NCBI GenBank assembly: GCA_016217725.1
Contig: JACRHB010000177.1
Coordinates: 1 to 47,466, forward strand
Length of the DNA: 47,466 nt
Source of the DNA: Nitrospirota bacterium
GTDB taxonomy: Bacteria; Nitrospirota; Thermodesulfovibrionia; UBA6902
Reading direction: 5' to 3'
The translations under genes were made by a program, and so were the position numbers. The notes beneath the pieces are model-generated. The model saw only the letters and a program-made list of their open reading frames with translations, searched no databases and had not been told where the DNA came from. Shown piece by piece: positions 1 to 7,528 of the stretch (position 1 is the first letter of the stretch; the number at the start of each line of letters is the position of its first letter).

Positions 1-13
1 AAAAACGGCATTA

Positions 14-148
14 CATCCGCAGATTTCACAGATAAAGACAATGATATAAATGAGATAGGCACATATTGTATATTCACCCAAAAGGTGAAAGGCAAAAGTC
101 AGTTAAGCTTTTAATAAATCTGTGATAATCTGCGCTAATCTGTGGATA
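14..148. repeat. Inverted-repeat element, CACAGATT-word type
   Basis: A left arm at 14-33 (CCGCAGATTTCACAGAT) faces a right arm at 116-148 that repeats AATCTGTG/AATCTGCG words. The same words recur at 3059-3221 and 11811-11865. It fills most of the region before the alanine dehydrogenase gene. No gene was seen in bases 1-236. Confidence 0.7.
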
Positions 149-236
149 AATGCTTTTTTTAGGATTATGAGAAAGAGCCAGAAAAAATATCCCGCTTGAT
201 GAAATTAGATGTCTGTTTTAGGTAATATATTCCCGG

Positions 237-1325
237 ATGATAATCGGAATACCAAGAGAGATCAAGGAGCATGAATACAGGGTTGCGATCACGCCTTTCG
301 GGGTAAGAGAGCTTGCAAAAGAAGGACACCGGGTAATCGTTGAAAAAGCAGCCGGCCTCGGAAGCGGTTTTTCCGATGAAGAGTATCTCCTGGCGGGCGC
401 TGAGCTAACGGACAGGGGAAGCTTATTCGGCAATTCCGAACTGATCGTAAAAGTAAAAGAGCCGGTCCCGGGTGAATACGACCTGTTTCGCGACGGGCAG
501 GCATTGTTTACGTTCCTCCACCTCGCCTCCAATCCCGAGCTTGTAAAAATCTTATTGAGAAAAAACATCTCCGCGTTCGCTTATGAGACGCTTGAGGCAA
601 ACGGCTGCCTGCCGCTCCTCACGCCCATGAGCGAGATCGCCGGAAGGATGGCCCCCGTTGTGGCGGCATATTACCTGCAGAAAATACACGGCGGATTGGG
701 ACTGCTTCTGACCGGCGCGGAAGACGTTCCCCCTGCGCAGGTGGTCATCCTGGGAGCCGGTGTGGTCGGGATGAACGCCTTAAAGGTCGCTTACGGAATG
801 GGCGCAAAGGTGGTTGTTTTAAACAGGGGCGTTGAGAAGCTTAAACGGATAGACGAGCTGTATAAAGGGATGGTAAAAACAGCTCCGGCGGAAAAGGAGC
901 ATATAGAGGCGGAGACGCTGAGGGCGGACGTGCTGATCGGCGCAGTTTATATTACGGGCGCAAAGACTCCGAAGCTGATCTCGAGGGCTCTTGTCTCAAG
1001 GATGAAAAAAGGCTCTGTAATCGTGGACGTTTCAGTCGACCAGGGGGGGTGCATAGAAACCACAAGACCCGCAACGCACTCCAGCCCGGTCTATACGGTT
1101 GACGGGATAATCCATTACACGGTTGCAAACATGCCGGGCGCATACCCGAGGACTTCTACGCTCGCCCTCACGAACAAGACCCTTGAGTATGTTGAAATCC
1201 TTGTAAGCAGCGGCATTGAAAAAGCTGTAAAAGAGAATGAGACGTTAAAAACAGCCCTTAATACTTATAACGGGAAAATCACGCACAAAGCGGTCGCCGA
1301 AGCGATGTCGGCGCTTATAGATTAA
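237..1325 (+). CDS. ald: Alanine dehydrogenase
   Basis: NAD-linked oxidative deamination of L-alanine to pyruvate and ammonia, or the reverse; cytoplasmic. The 362-residue length is normal for the family. The N-terminal GIPREIKEHEYRVA block carries the pyruvate-binding Arg15. Lys74 (VKVKEP) and His95 (FTFLHLA) match the catalytic pair, and Asp269 lies in DQGG. A Rossmann glycine motif GAGVVG is at 173-178, and VANMPGA is near the C-terminus. The residue ending the second Rossmann strand is Asn196, where well-studied alanine dehydrogenases have Asp, so cofactor preference may differ. The ATG has no strong ribosome site. An outer-membrane protein gene follows after 21 bases and may be cotranscribed. 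Confidence 0.93.
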   Translation: MIIGIPREIKEHEYRVAITPFGVRELAKEGHRVIVEKAAGLGSGFSDEEYLLAGAELTDRGSLFGNSELIVKVKEPVPGEYDLFRDGQALFTFLHLASNPELVKILLRKNISAFAYETLEANGCLPLLTPMSEIAGRMAPVVAAYYLQKIHGGLGLLLTGAEDVPPAQVVILGAGVVGMNALKVAYGMGAKVVVLNRGVEKLKRIDELYKGMVKTAPAEKEHIEAETLRADVLIGAVYITGAKTPKLISRALVSRMKKGSVIVDVSVDQGGCIETTRPATHSSPVYTVDGIIHYTVANMPGAYPRTSTLALTNKTLEYVEILVSSGIEKAVKENETLKTALNTYNGKITHKAVAEAMSALID

Positions 1326-1346
1326 AACTGTCAACGGAGGATTGAA

Positions 1347-2159
1347 TTGTTCAAGAAAATCGTTTTCTTTCTCGTCTTGCTTCAGAGTTTTTCAAGCGGT
1401 TCAGCATATGCCGAAGGTTTCGGCCTGGGGACACACGCCGGTTTCGGCGTCATTAAATATGAGGAGAATACATCCGCCTTCGGAGATGAGGTCGAATCGA
1501 AGGCTGTGCTCAATACAGCGCTCTTCGGCGTATCCGGAGAGTATTCCTTGAAAAAGCCGGATAATTTTTTTGCGGGCATTACTACCGACTGGGCCTTCGG
1601 CTTGGAAGACAGGGAGAACTGGAAGGAGAACGGGGTAAAGATCCAGACAGACGACCTGGAGATCTTCGGGCAGTTTTATGATATCAGGTTCGGTTACAAA
1701 AACAGCATAAGCAGCTTTTACTACAGGGCGTATATTTCGGGAGGCTGGGACGGAATACATTTCAGCAGGGATAATTTTGTAGTGAGCGGGAGGCCTGAAA
1801 GCGGCAGCGTAACCGAAAATTTCAGCTTATGGCGAACCGGCGGGGGAATCGGCGCAGGTTACAAATTCGACAAATGGGCGCTGGACGGGAGAGCGGCCTA
1901 TGCTTATTATCCCAGAGGGCAGGTAAGAAACAGCAGCCTGTCGCAGTTTACATTTGACACGACCGGCGCCTGCCTTGACGTGGGAGCAGGGATTGCCCGT
2001 GAGCTTATAAAGAACGTAAATCTTTATCTCGGCGGCAGCTACACTCTCATTGAGCTGAAAGAGAGCGATATAGAGAGGGACGATTCGGTCCAGGCCGTAT
2101 TCCCGGAGAGTGAGACACAGATTATTGTCGGGGTAGCCAACCTGACGTTTGCGTTTTAA
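1347..2159 (+). CDS. Outer-membrane beta-barrel protein, unknown role
   Basis: No specific family was recognised. The TTG start at 1347 is chosen because GGAGG at 1336-1340 lies 6 bases upstream and a signal peptide follows directly (basic MFKK, hydrophobic core, cleavage near SAYA/EG). The 270-residue product has alternating polar and aromatic stretches (for example FYDIRFGYKN, YYRAYISGGW, ALDGRAAYAYY) typical of antiparallel membrane strands. It ends in Phe, the usual C-terminal signal for outer-membrane assembly. It resembles small 8-10-stranded barrels of the OmpW/OmpX size class, but this is inferred from pattern only. Its stop is one base from the stop of convergent mqnA, leaving no room for a separate terminator. 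Confidence 0.75.
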   Translation: MFKKIVFFLVLLQSFSSGSAYAEGFGLGTHAGFGVIKYEENTSAFGDEVESKAVLNTALFGVSGEYSLKKPDNFFAGITTDWAFGLEDRENWKENGVKIQTDDLEIFGQFYDIRFGYKNSISSFYYRAYISGGWDGIHFSRDNFVVSGRPESGSVTENFSLWRTGGGIGAGYKFDKWALDGRAAYAYYPRGQVRNSSLSQFTFDTTGACLDVGAGIARELIKNVNLYLGGSYTLIELKESDIERDDSVQAVFPESETQIIVGVANLTFAF

Positions 2160-2160
2160 A

Positions 2161-3030
2161 TTACAGTTTCTTCTCGTACTTCTCAAACAGCTTCAGGCCT
2201 TCGAGGTGTTTTTCGGTGAAGTCGTAAGATATTATTTTCCAGTAGCCGACCAGCTCCTTCTCGCTCAGCCACTTCTTCTGCGGCGCCTCTCTGGCGATTA
2301 AAGGGTATTTTCTCTTTGCATATTTCCCGGCGCTTACCAAATCGGATGAGAGTTTTCTGACAAGCTCTTTCTTCTCTCCGGCGGTCTCTTTCCTCACGAT
2401 CCACAGCGCAAATACAAAGGGAAGCCCGGTGTATTTATCCCACAATTCCCCGAGATCGTAGATATAAAGTTGAGAGTTAAGAGTTGAAAGTGAAGAATTA
2501 AGTTTTGTTTTTGGTTTTTCACTTTTAACTTTCAACTTACAACTTTTAACTATCTTCTTCGCCTCCCTCATCGCGGTGTCGCCGATGTGGAGGACTGCGT
2601 CAAAAGAAGACAGGATGTTTTTAACGCTTTGCCGGTTCACCGGCGTGAATTTGCATTTCAGCGACAGGAATTCCTTGAGGATTATTTTTAAAAGGACGAC
2701 GGAGGTCTCGGAGTCCGAAGTCAGGGCGATCTTCTTTCCGCCGAGCTCATTTATCGGCAGCCTTGAAAAAAGCAGGATGCTTTTTATAGCGCCGGACGAG
2801 CTTATTGAAAACCACGGGAGAATGCGGTATTTGTCTTTGTTCCTCAAATATTCAATGGAAGAGGATATGCTGACGTCGAGCTCACCGCTGCGCAGCATTT
2901 TATTCAGCTTTGAAGGCACGCCCCTGATAAATTTATACGCCGAGCCGCTGCACTCTTTTTCGAGATAATAAAAAATCGGGAAAAGGTTTGCATACGGGAT
3001 CCTCCCGATTTTGAGCTTTGTTTTTTTCAT
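2161..3030 (-). CDS. mqnA: Chorismate dehydratase (futalosine menaquinone pathway)
   Basis: MqnA dehydrates chorismate to 3-enolpyruvylbenzoate, the first step of the futalosine route to menaquinone. The start KIGRIPYANLFPIFY, the SGELDVSISSSIEYL block and the late GELWDKYTGLPFVFALW motif are characteristic of this periplasmic-binding-protein-like family. At 289 residues it is slightly long. The excess is residues about 161-188, Lys/Ser/Leu-rich and encoded by an inverted repeat at 2467-2551 that belongs to a family otherwise found between genes here. The conserved sequence resumes in frame immediately after it, so the protein is probably functional with an added loop. No other menaquinone genes are nearby. 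Confidence 0.87.
   Translation of the reverse strand: MKKTKLKIGRIPYANLFPIFYYLEKECSGSAYKFIRGVPSKLNKMLRSGELDVSISSSIEYLRNKDKYRILPWFSISSSGAIKSILLFSRLPINELGGKKIALTSDSETSVVLLKIILKEFLSLKCKFTPVNRQSVKNILSSFDAVLHIGDTAMREAKKIVKSCKLKVKSEKPKTKLNSSLSTLNSQLYIYDLGELWDKYTGLPFVFALWIVRKETAGEKKELVRKLSSDLVSAGKYAKRKYPLIAREAPQKKWLSEKELVGYWKIISYDFTEKHLEGLKLFEKYEKKL
2467..2551. repeat. In-gene inverted repeat, AGTTAAGAGTT-word type (in mqnA)
   Basis: The left arm at 2467-2499 iterates AGTTGAGAGTTAAGAGTTG. The right arm at 2520-2551 iterates TTTTAACTTTCAACTTACA, roughly its reverse complement. The element is read in frame within mqnA. Relatives built from the same words lie between genes at 15305-15329 and 23516-23614. 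Confidence 0.85.
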
Positions 3031-3058
3031 GCCGTTAACTTTTCAACCTAAAAACCTT

Positions 3059-3221
3059 TTAGCCACGAAGTTTCACGAATTATCACGAATAAAATCAGGA
3101 CATAGATTTTCGCAGACATACACAGGTAAGTTCGTTTTTTTTAAATCCTGATAATCTGCATTTATCTGCGTCCAAATTCTTTTATATCCCTTCGTGTTTA
3201 TTCGTGTATATTCGTGGCTAA
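3059..3221. repeat. Long nested inverted repeat between mqnA and rtcB
   Basis: Outer arms at 3059-3091 (TTAGCCACGAAGTTTCACGA, continuing) and 3191-3221 (ending ATTCGTGGCTAA) are near-perfect reverse complements made of iterated CACGAAT words. Inner arms pair ATCAGGA (3094-3100) with TCCTGAT (3146-3152), plus AATCTGC/TTATCTGCG words shared with the elements at 14-148 and 11811-11865. It lies upstream of mqnA and downstream of rtcB, both on the minus strand. Confidence 0.8.
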
Positions 3222-3255
3222 CTACCGTATTCAGTTTCAAATCTTAAATTGTAAA

Positions 3256-4701
3256 TTACCCCTTTATCACTCCCAGCGGCCTGAGCTTTGCGACCTTCTT
3301 TGACAGGCCTGCGTTATGGACGACGTCCACGACACGGGAGACGTCCTTATACGCCTCGGGCATCTCTTCTGCAAGCGTTCCCCTTCCCGTGGCCCTTACG
3401 ATTATTCCCAGGTCCGCCATTTCTCTCCAGATGGCGCGTCCTTTAGCCCTTCTCATCGCCTCATGCCTCGACATCAGCCTTCCTGCGCCGTGGCACGTCG
3501 AGCCGAAGGACTCTTTCATCCCCCTGTCCGTTCCTATGAGGACGAAGGAGGCCCTCCCCATATCGCCGGGTATTATAACAGGCTGACCGATATTTTTATA
3601 AGCGTCGGGAAGCTCGGGATGTCCCGGAGGGAACGCCCTTGTTGCGCCCTTGCGGTGTACGACAAGCTTCATTTTTTTACCGTTAACAGTATGCTCTTCC
3701 ACCTTTGCAATGTTATGCGCAACGTCGTATATCAGACTCATCCCGAGCATTTTCGGTCCGGCCTTGAAGACATTTAAGAATGATTCCCTCACCCAGTGCA
3801 TTATGAACTGTCGATTGGCCCATGCAAAATTCGCCGCGGCCCTCATTGCGGCAAGATAATCCCTCGCCTCAGGGCTGTCAAAAGGCGCACAGGCCAGCTC
3901 CCTGTCGGGAAGGTTGATGCCGTATTTCTGAACGGCCTTCTGCATTACTTCGAGAAAATCAGTGCACACCTGATGGCCGAACCCGCGCGAGCCCGTGTGG
4001 ATCATCACGGTAATCTGATTTTTGAATAAGCCGAGCGCATCGGCGATTTCCTCATCATACACTTCGTCCACGCATTGAATTTCCGTGAAGTGATTCCCTG
4101 AGCCGAGCGTGCCGAGCTGGGATTTGCCGCGCTCATATGCCTTGCTGCTGATCAGATCGGGCTCCGCGCCTTCAATGCATCCGTTAGATTCAGTATGTTC
4201 GAGGTCTTCCCTTCCGCCGAAGCCCTGCTCCACGACCCAGCGCGCACCTTGAAGAAGGACCTTTCTGTGTTCTTCGGAATTTAACTTCAGTTTGCCTTTC
4301 GAGCCCACGCCCGTAGGGATATCTCTATAAAAGCCTTCGATAAGCTCTTTGATCTTCGGGGCGACTTCTTCTTTTGCAAGGCCGGTGCGCAGGAGCCTGA
4401 CCCCGCAGTTGATATCATAACCGACCCCTCCCGGAGAGATAACGCCTTCTTTTAAATCGAATGCGGCAACTCCTCCGATGGAGAAGCCGTAACCCGTGTG
4501 GATATCCGGCATCGCAAGGGATGAGCCGACAATGCCCGGCAGCGCGGCGACGTTGGCGACTTGTTCGACGGAGCCTTTTTCGAGATCCCTTTCGAGAGTC
4601 TCATCGACGTAAATAATCCCGTTTGTGCGCATGCCGGCCTTGTATCCCTTAGGGACTTCAAGACGTGTTCCGTCAATCCTGTGCAAGCCTTCGATGGTCA
4701 T
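3256..4701 (-). CDS. rtcB: RNA ligase RtcB (RNA-splicing ligase)
   Basis: GTP- and Mn-dependent ligase joining 2',3'-cyclic phosphate or 3'-phosphate RNA ends to 5'-hydroxyl ends (tRNA splicing or RNA repair). From the chosen start it has 481 residues, the usual length of the long RtcB form. The metal and active-site residues are all present: Cys99 (DINCG), His204 (GSGNHF), His235 (MIHTGSRG), His329 (VAHN), and the guanylated His404 (STCHGAGR). The ATG at 4701 is preceded by AGAGGTG. The frame stays open 40 codons further upstream, but that part is translated from an intergenic repeat at 4731-4800 and is rejected. Archease, its activator, lies directly upstream on the same strand. Confidence 0.96.
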   Translation of the reverse strand: MTIEGLHRIDGTRLEVPKGYKAGMRTNGIIYVDETLERDLEKGSVEQVANVAALPGIVGSSLAMPDIHTGYGFSIGGVAAFDLKEGVISPGGVGYDINCGVRLLRTGLAKEEVAPKIKELIEGFYRDIPTGVGSKGKLKLNSEEHRKVLLQGARWVVEQGFGGREDLEHTESNGCIEGAEPDLISSKAYERGKSQLGTLGSGNHFTEIQCVDEVYDEEIADALGLFKNQITVMIHTGSRGFGHQVCTDFLEVMQKAVQKYGINLPDRELACAPFDSPEARDYLAAMRAAANFAWANRQFIMHWVRESFLNVFKAGPKMLGMSLIYDVAHNIAKVEEHTVNGKKMKLVVHRKGATRAFPPGHPELPDAYKNIGQPVIIPGDMGRASFVLIGTDRGMKESFGSTCHGAGRLMSRHEAMRRAKGRAIWREMADLGIIVRATGRGTLAEEMPEAYKDVSRVVDVVHNAGLSKKVAKLRPLGVIKG

Positions 4702-4730
4702 AATTTCACCTCTTTTAACTTTCTCTTTTT

Positions 4731-4800
4731 TGTCATTCCGGCTGGTCCGGAATCTTTCTTCAAAAGGATTCCCGACGCGCTTCGCTTGCGGGAATGACGA
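4731..4800. repeat. Inverted repeat, GTCATTCC type, between archease and rtcB
   Basis: Starts TGTCATTCCGG and ends GGGAATGACGA, with an inner GCGCTTCGCTTGC hairpin. Relatives lie at 9872-9943 and 28924-28949. It falls in the 123-base gap between the two RNA-ligase genes and artificially extends the rtcB reading frame upstream. Confidence 0.85.
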
Positions 4801-4824
4801 AAAAGCGCTTAAAGCAGACACTAA

Positions 4825-5274
4825 TCATATATCAAATATTACCACAGCCTCCCACCCTGAATTGACCTTTTTGACCGACAGGTTGTGATACGTGGCGGCT
4901 TTGATGAGCAGCCTGCTTTCGTTCACTTCCGGAGCAAAGATGCCACCGGAGATTTTTGATGTGAGTGTAATCCCCTCTTTCCCCCCCTTAGCAGGAGAGG
5001 GCAGGGGGGGTGAAATATTGACAACAAATCTCCTCCCTATGAATCCATACGTATCGAACAAAAAGATAAGCTCATTCAGCCAATTAATAAGCAAATCTTC
5101 ATTCTTTTCGGCGTTCAGCGCAACTTGTTTTTTTTCCGCTTCTTTTATACCGGAAACGTCTGTAATGAGATCACTTAAACCTTCTGCAGCATTCTCAAAA
5201 AGCTCCTCCATGCTGTCGCCCCATATCCTGAGGCCGACGTCTCCCGAGGTGTCTATCTGCTCGTATCTTTTCAT
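4825..5274 (-). CDS. Archease, RtcB activator
   Basis: Archease speeds RtcB guanylylation and turnover; cytoplasmic. The 149-residue product has the archease signature: an N-terminal Y-E-x-I-D-T-S-G-D-V-G-L-R-I block, an acidic metal-binding helix region (SMEELFENAAEGL), LINWLNELIFLFDT in the middle, and KAATYHNLSV near the end. Family members are usually about 140 residues. The extra length is a Pro/Gly/Lys-rich loop at residues about 88-102, encoded by an inverted repeat at 4970-5012, inserted between two predicted strands without breaking the frame. Pairing with rtcB is a widespread conserved arrangement. The start has no clear ribosome-binding site. Confidence 0.92.
   Translation of the reverse strand: MKRYEQIDTSGDVGLRIWGDSMEELFENAAEGLSDLITDVSGIKEAEKKQVALNAEKNEDLLINWLNELIFLFDTYGFIGRRFVVNISPPLPSPAKGGKEGITLTSKISGGIFAPEVNESRLLIKAATYHNLSVKKVNSGWEAVVIFDI
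4970..5012. repeat. In-gene inverted repeat, CCCCTCTTT type (in archease)
   Basis: CCCCTCTTTCCCCCCTTAGC faces GGAGAGGGCAGGGGGGG. Read in frame on the minus strand it gives a Pro/Lys/Gly loop (PPLPSPAKGGKEG) absent from ordinary archeases. Same broad family as the elements at 8572-8609, 20266-20302, 28646-28666, 38347-38390 and 43196-43288. Confidence 0.85.
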
Positions 5275-5305
5275 ATTTATCCGCTTCGGCAGACGATCTG
5301 AAATC

Positions 5306-6421
5306 TCACAGCGTCCTCTTGAACGTCGTTATCGCCAATCCCATCATCAGGGCGGTGAACACGATGAGAAAAATTACATCGCCGCTGACGACCTTGAGTC
5401 CTGCATTTTTGAACAGGATGGACTTCAGCGCGTGCACGGCATACGCCTCCGGATTTATTTTGGAAAAGGCCTTTAACCAGTTGGGGAAGCTTTCAATGGG
5501 GTATACGGCGCCGCTGGGGAAGAAGAATATGACGTTTAAAAATCCGCTGAATATGCCGACCACCCTCGGATGATTAGCCCTTCCCAAAAACACGAACATC
5601 ATGCTGAGAAGCGCCATCGTCGTAAGAATGACTATCAGGAAAATCGATATCCCTTGATCCAGCCCGCGTAAAAAAGGGATGCCCGTTATTAACATGCTTA
5701 TTCCAAAGACGGCAAGCGCCGTTATCGTGGTGATTATCAGGCCGCTGATGATAAGCCCCAGGACAATGACGCCCCGCGATATGGGGGCGAGGAGGTAGCT
5801 TTCATTGGTCCCGAGGAATCTGTCCATAACGAGATTGAAGACCCCTGAGGTCATTGTGCCCATGAAGATCGCCATAATTACTACGCCGGGGACGAGGGAC
5901 TGGTAGTAATCGACCATGCCGTATAAGTCAATGCCCCTCAGGTAAATTTCATCCGGCATCTCTCTTACCGGCGTATATTCCTGCCTGACCGCCCTTATGC
6001 TTCCGTCTATTGCGCTTCTTATCGTCTCTGCCGAGATGTTGTCCGTGTTGTCGATGAATAAACCGAGCTCCGGCTTTTTATTGAGCACGACCCTCTTTGT
6101 AAAATCCGGGGGGATGAGCAAAGCAGCCTTGTATATGCCGTTCCTTACGCCCTGAACGGCCGCGCCCCGGTCTTTCAACTGCACGAGGGAAAAGGTCTTT
6201 GCGCCCGCTTCTATCGCCCTCAGGTTTTCAATCACGCGCGATGCGTATGCGCCCGGATCCTGATTGACGACGACCACCGGGATGCCTTTGAATTTACCCT
6301 GAAAGGAATTGCCGAGGATGACGAGATACAGCAGAGGCATTACGAGGCTCATCATTATAACGACCGGGTTGCGCAGGAATTTTTTTATGTCGCGCTCTAT
6401 GATTGCGAGTAAACGTATCAT
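5306..6421 (-). CDS. ABC-2 type transporter permease
   Basis: Membrane subunit of an ABC-2 exporter, of the type paired with an HlyD-like adaptor (YhhJ/YbhS-like). The 371 residues show a cytoplasmic N-terminus (RDIKKFLRNPVV), a first membrane helix at about 20-40, a large extracytoplasmic domain at about 45-170, and a cluster of five helices from about 180 to the end with the conserved PSGAVYPIESFPNW loop. It is the last gene of the run HlyD, ATPase, permease. A short GC-rich inverted repeat (6451-6475) separates it from the ATPase. The substrate cannot be told from the sequence. Archease begins 32 bases downstream and may be cotranscribed. Confidence 0.88.
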   Translation of the reverse strand: MIRLLAIIERDIKKFLRNPVVIMMSLVMPLLYLVILGNSFQGKFKGIPVVVVNQDPGAYASRVIENLRAIEAGAKTFSLVQLKDRGAAVQGVRNGIYKAALLIPPDFTKRVVLNKKPELGLFIDNTDNISAETIRSAIDGSIRAVRQEYTPVREMPDEIYLRGIDLYGMVDYYQSLVPGVVIMAIFMGTMTSGVFNLVMDRFLGTNESYLLAPISRGVIVLGLIISGLIITTITALAVFGISMLITGIPFLRGLDQGISIFLIVILTTMALLSMMFVFLGRANHPRVVGIFSGFLNVIFFFPSGAVYPIESFPNWLKAFSKINPEAYAVHALKSILFKNAGLKVVSGDVIFLIVFTALMMGLAITTFKRTL

Positions 6422-6450
6422 GCTATTATTATCTTTTTTATAAATTTGTA

Positions 6451-6475
6451 CGGGCGAGGCGCGCCTCGCCCCTAC
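6451..6475. repeat. Hairpin, TGTAGGGGCG type
   Basis: GGGCGAGGCGCGCCTCGCCC followed by CTAC, in the gap between the ABC ATPase tail and the permease. Relatives are at 7503-7528, 10513-10540 and 19620-19651, all with CGCCCCTAC edges around variable hairpins. The restored ATPase stop codon touches its edge. Confidence 0.8.
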
Positions 6476-6653
6476 TCATCTCCCCAGCTTCCGAGGAATG
6501 CCGGCGCCTATGAGGAAGCTCACCTTTTTTGCCTCTTCTTCGCGGATGGACTTGCCGGTATAGTGTATAAAAACGTCCTCAAGCGACTGCTGATGTATGC
6601 TTGCGGAGCTGACTGTCACGCCCGTCTCTTTGACCGCCTCGAGCAGGGACGGG
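6476..6653 (-). pseudogene. Out-of-frame C-terminal tail of the ABC ATPase
   Basis: On the minus strand, shifted by one base from the ATPase frame, this encodes SLLEAVKETGVTVSSAS, then QSLEDVFIHYTGKSIREEE and more, 57 residues to a TGA at 6476-6478. This is the typical C-terminal domain of DrrA-type ABC ATPases (the LEDVFxxxTG motif). One extra C in a CCC run (GGG on the plus strand, 6651-6653) would explain the shift. With it removed, one continuous 337-residue protein results. This may be a sequencing or assembly error or a real lesion. Confidence 0.85.
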
Positions 6654-7490
6654 AAGGTTCTGCGCCCCGTTATCGACGTATACTCTCAGGATATCTTCAT
6701 GCATTTGAACTTTGTGCACGAATGGGATCTTTGCAATTGCCGCCTGCGCCGCGTCCGCTTTCGAAGTGTCGGCGAGGCTGAGGAAAATTATGTCGTTGCC
6801 CGGTATCCGGGCCTTGAGATTATCAGGCGAATCAAGGGCGATTATCTTTCCCGCGTCTATTATGGCTACCCTGTCGCAGAGGCTTTCAGCTTCTTCCATA
6901 TAATGCGTGCTGAGTAAAATGGTGAGTGAATCTTTCTTTCTGAATTTCTCGATGAAGTCCCAGATGACGCGCCTGCTCTGGGGGTCCAGGCCTATCGTAG
7001 GCTCATCCAGAAACAGGATCTCCGGCGTGTGGACGAGGGCGCGGGCGATCTCAAGACGCCTCCTCATTCCACCGGAGTATGTCGCCACAAGATCGTGGGA
7101 CCTGTTTGCAAGCCCCACGATCTCAAGCAGATAGGGTATCTGCTGCTTCCTCTCTTTTTGCGGGATGTTGTAAAACCTGCCGTAGATATCCATGTTCTCA
7201 TAGCCTGTGAGATCAAGATCGCTGGTCAACGCTTGAGGCACAACGCCTATCCTCTGCCTGACATTGTCGGGGGCTTTGGTTACGTCCAATCCCGCGACAA
7301 CCGCCTTTCCGCTTGAAGGCTTCAGAAGTGTGGTAAGGATCCTGATGAGAGTTGTCTTCCCCGCGCCGTTAGGCCCCAAAAATCCGAAGAACTCGCCTGA
7401 CGAAACAGTAAAGCTCACATCATTTACCGCCGTGATCTCACCGAACTTTTTGGTTAGATTTGAAACCTCTATGGCGTTTGTCTTCTGCAT
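6579..7490 (-). CDS. ABC exporter ATP-binding protein (frameshifted C-terminus)
   Basis: Nucleotide-binding subunit of the exporter formed with the neighbouring permease and HlyD protein (DrrA/CcmA-like). Walker A GPNGAGKTT is at about 39-47, the signature YSGGMRRRLEIARAL at about 139-153, and Walker B ILFLDEPTIGLDP at about 158-170, followed by the switch STHYMEEAE. After residue 280 the frame runs into 23 unrelated residues and stops, while the expected C-terminal domain continues one frame over (6476-6653). The catalytic core is intact, so even the truncated form could bind ATP. The gene lies 34 bases after hlyD, with a hairpin repeat in the gap. Confidence 0.9.
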   Translation of the reverse strand: MQKTNAIEVSNLTKKFGEITAVNDVSFTVSSGEFFGFLGPNGAGKTTLIRILTTLLKPSSGKAVVAGLDVTKAPDNVRQRIGVVPQALTSDLDLTGYENMDIYGRFYNIPQKERKQQIPYLLEIVGLANRSHDLVATYSGGMRRRLEIARALVHTPEILFLDEPTIGLDPQSRRVIWDFIEKFRKKDSLTILLSTHYMEEAESLCDRVAIIDAGKIIALDSPDNLKARIPGNDIIFLSLADTSKADAAQAAIAKIPFVHKVQMHEDILRVYVDNGAQNLPVPARGGQRDGRDSQLRKHTSAVA

Positions 7491-7502
7491 GGCTGTTTAT
7501 TT

Positions 7503-7528
7503 AGGGCGAGGCCCCGCCTCGCCCCTAC
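7503..7528. repeat. Hairpin, TGTAGGGGCG type
   Basis: GGGCGAGGCCCCGCCTCGCC followed by CCTACA lies between hlyD and the ABC ATPase. Read on the minus strand, its TGTAG edge supplies the TAG stop codon of hlyD. Confidence 0.8.

Noticed and set aside
3316-3777. Open frames opposite rtcB, and many similar frames opposite tolC, rnr and rpsA
   Set aside because: They are reverse-strand shadows of well-conserved genes and show no protein motif of their own.
4702-4821. Forty-codon N-terminal extension of rtcB
   Set aside because: It is translated from the GTCATTCC repeat, and a good ribosome site lies before ATG 4701. Family length fits the shorter form.
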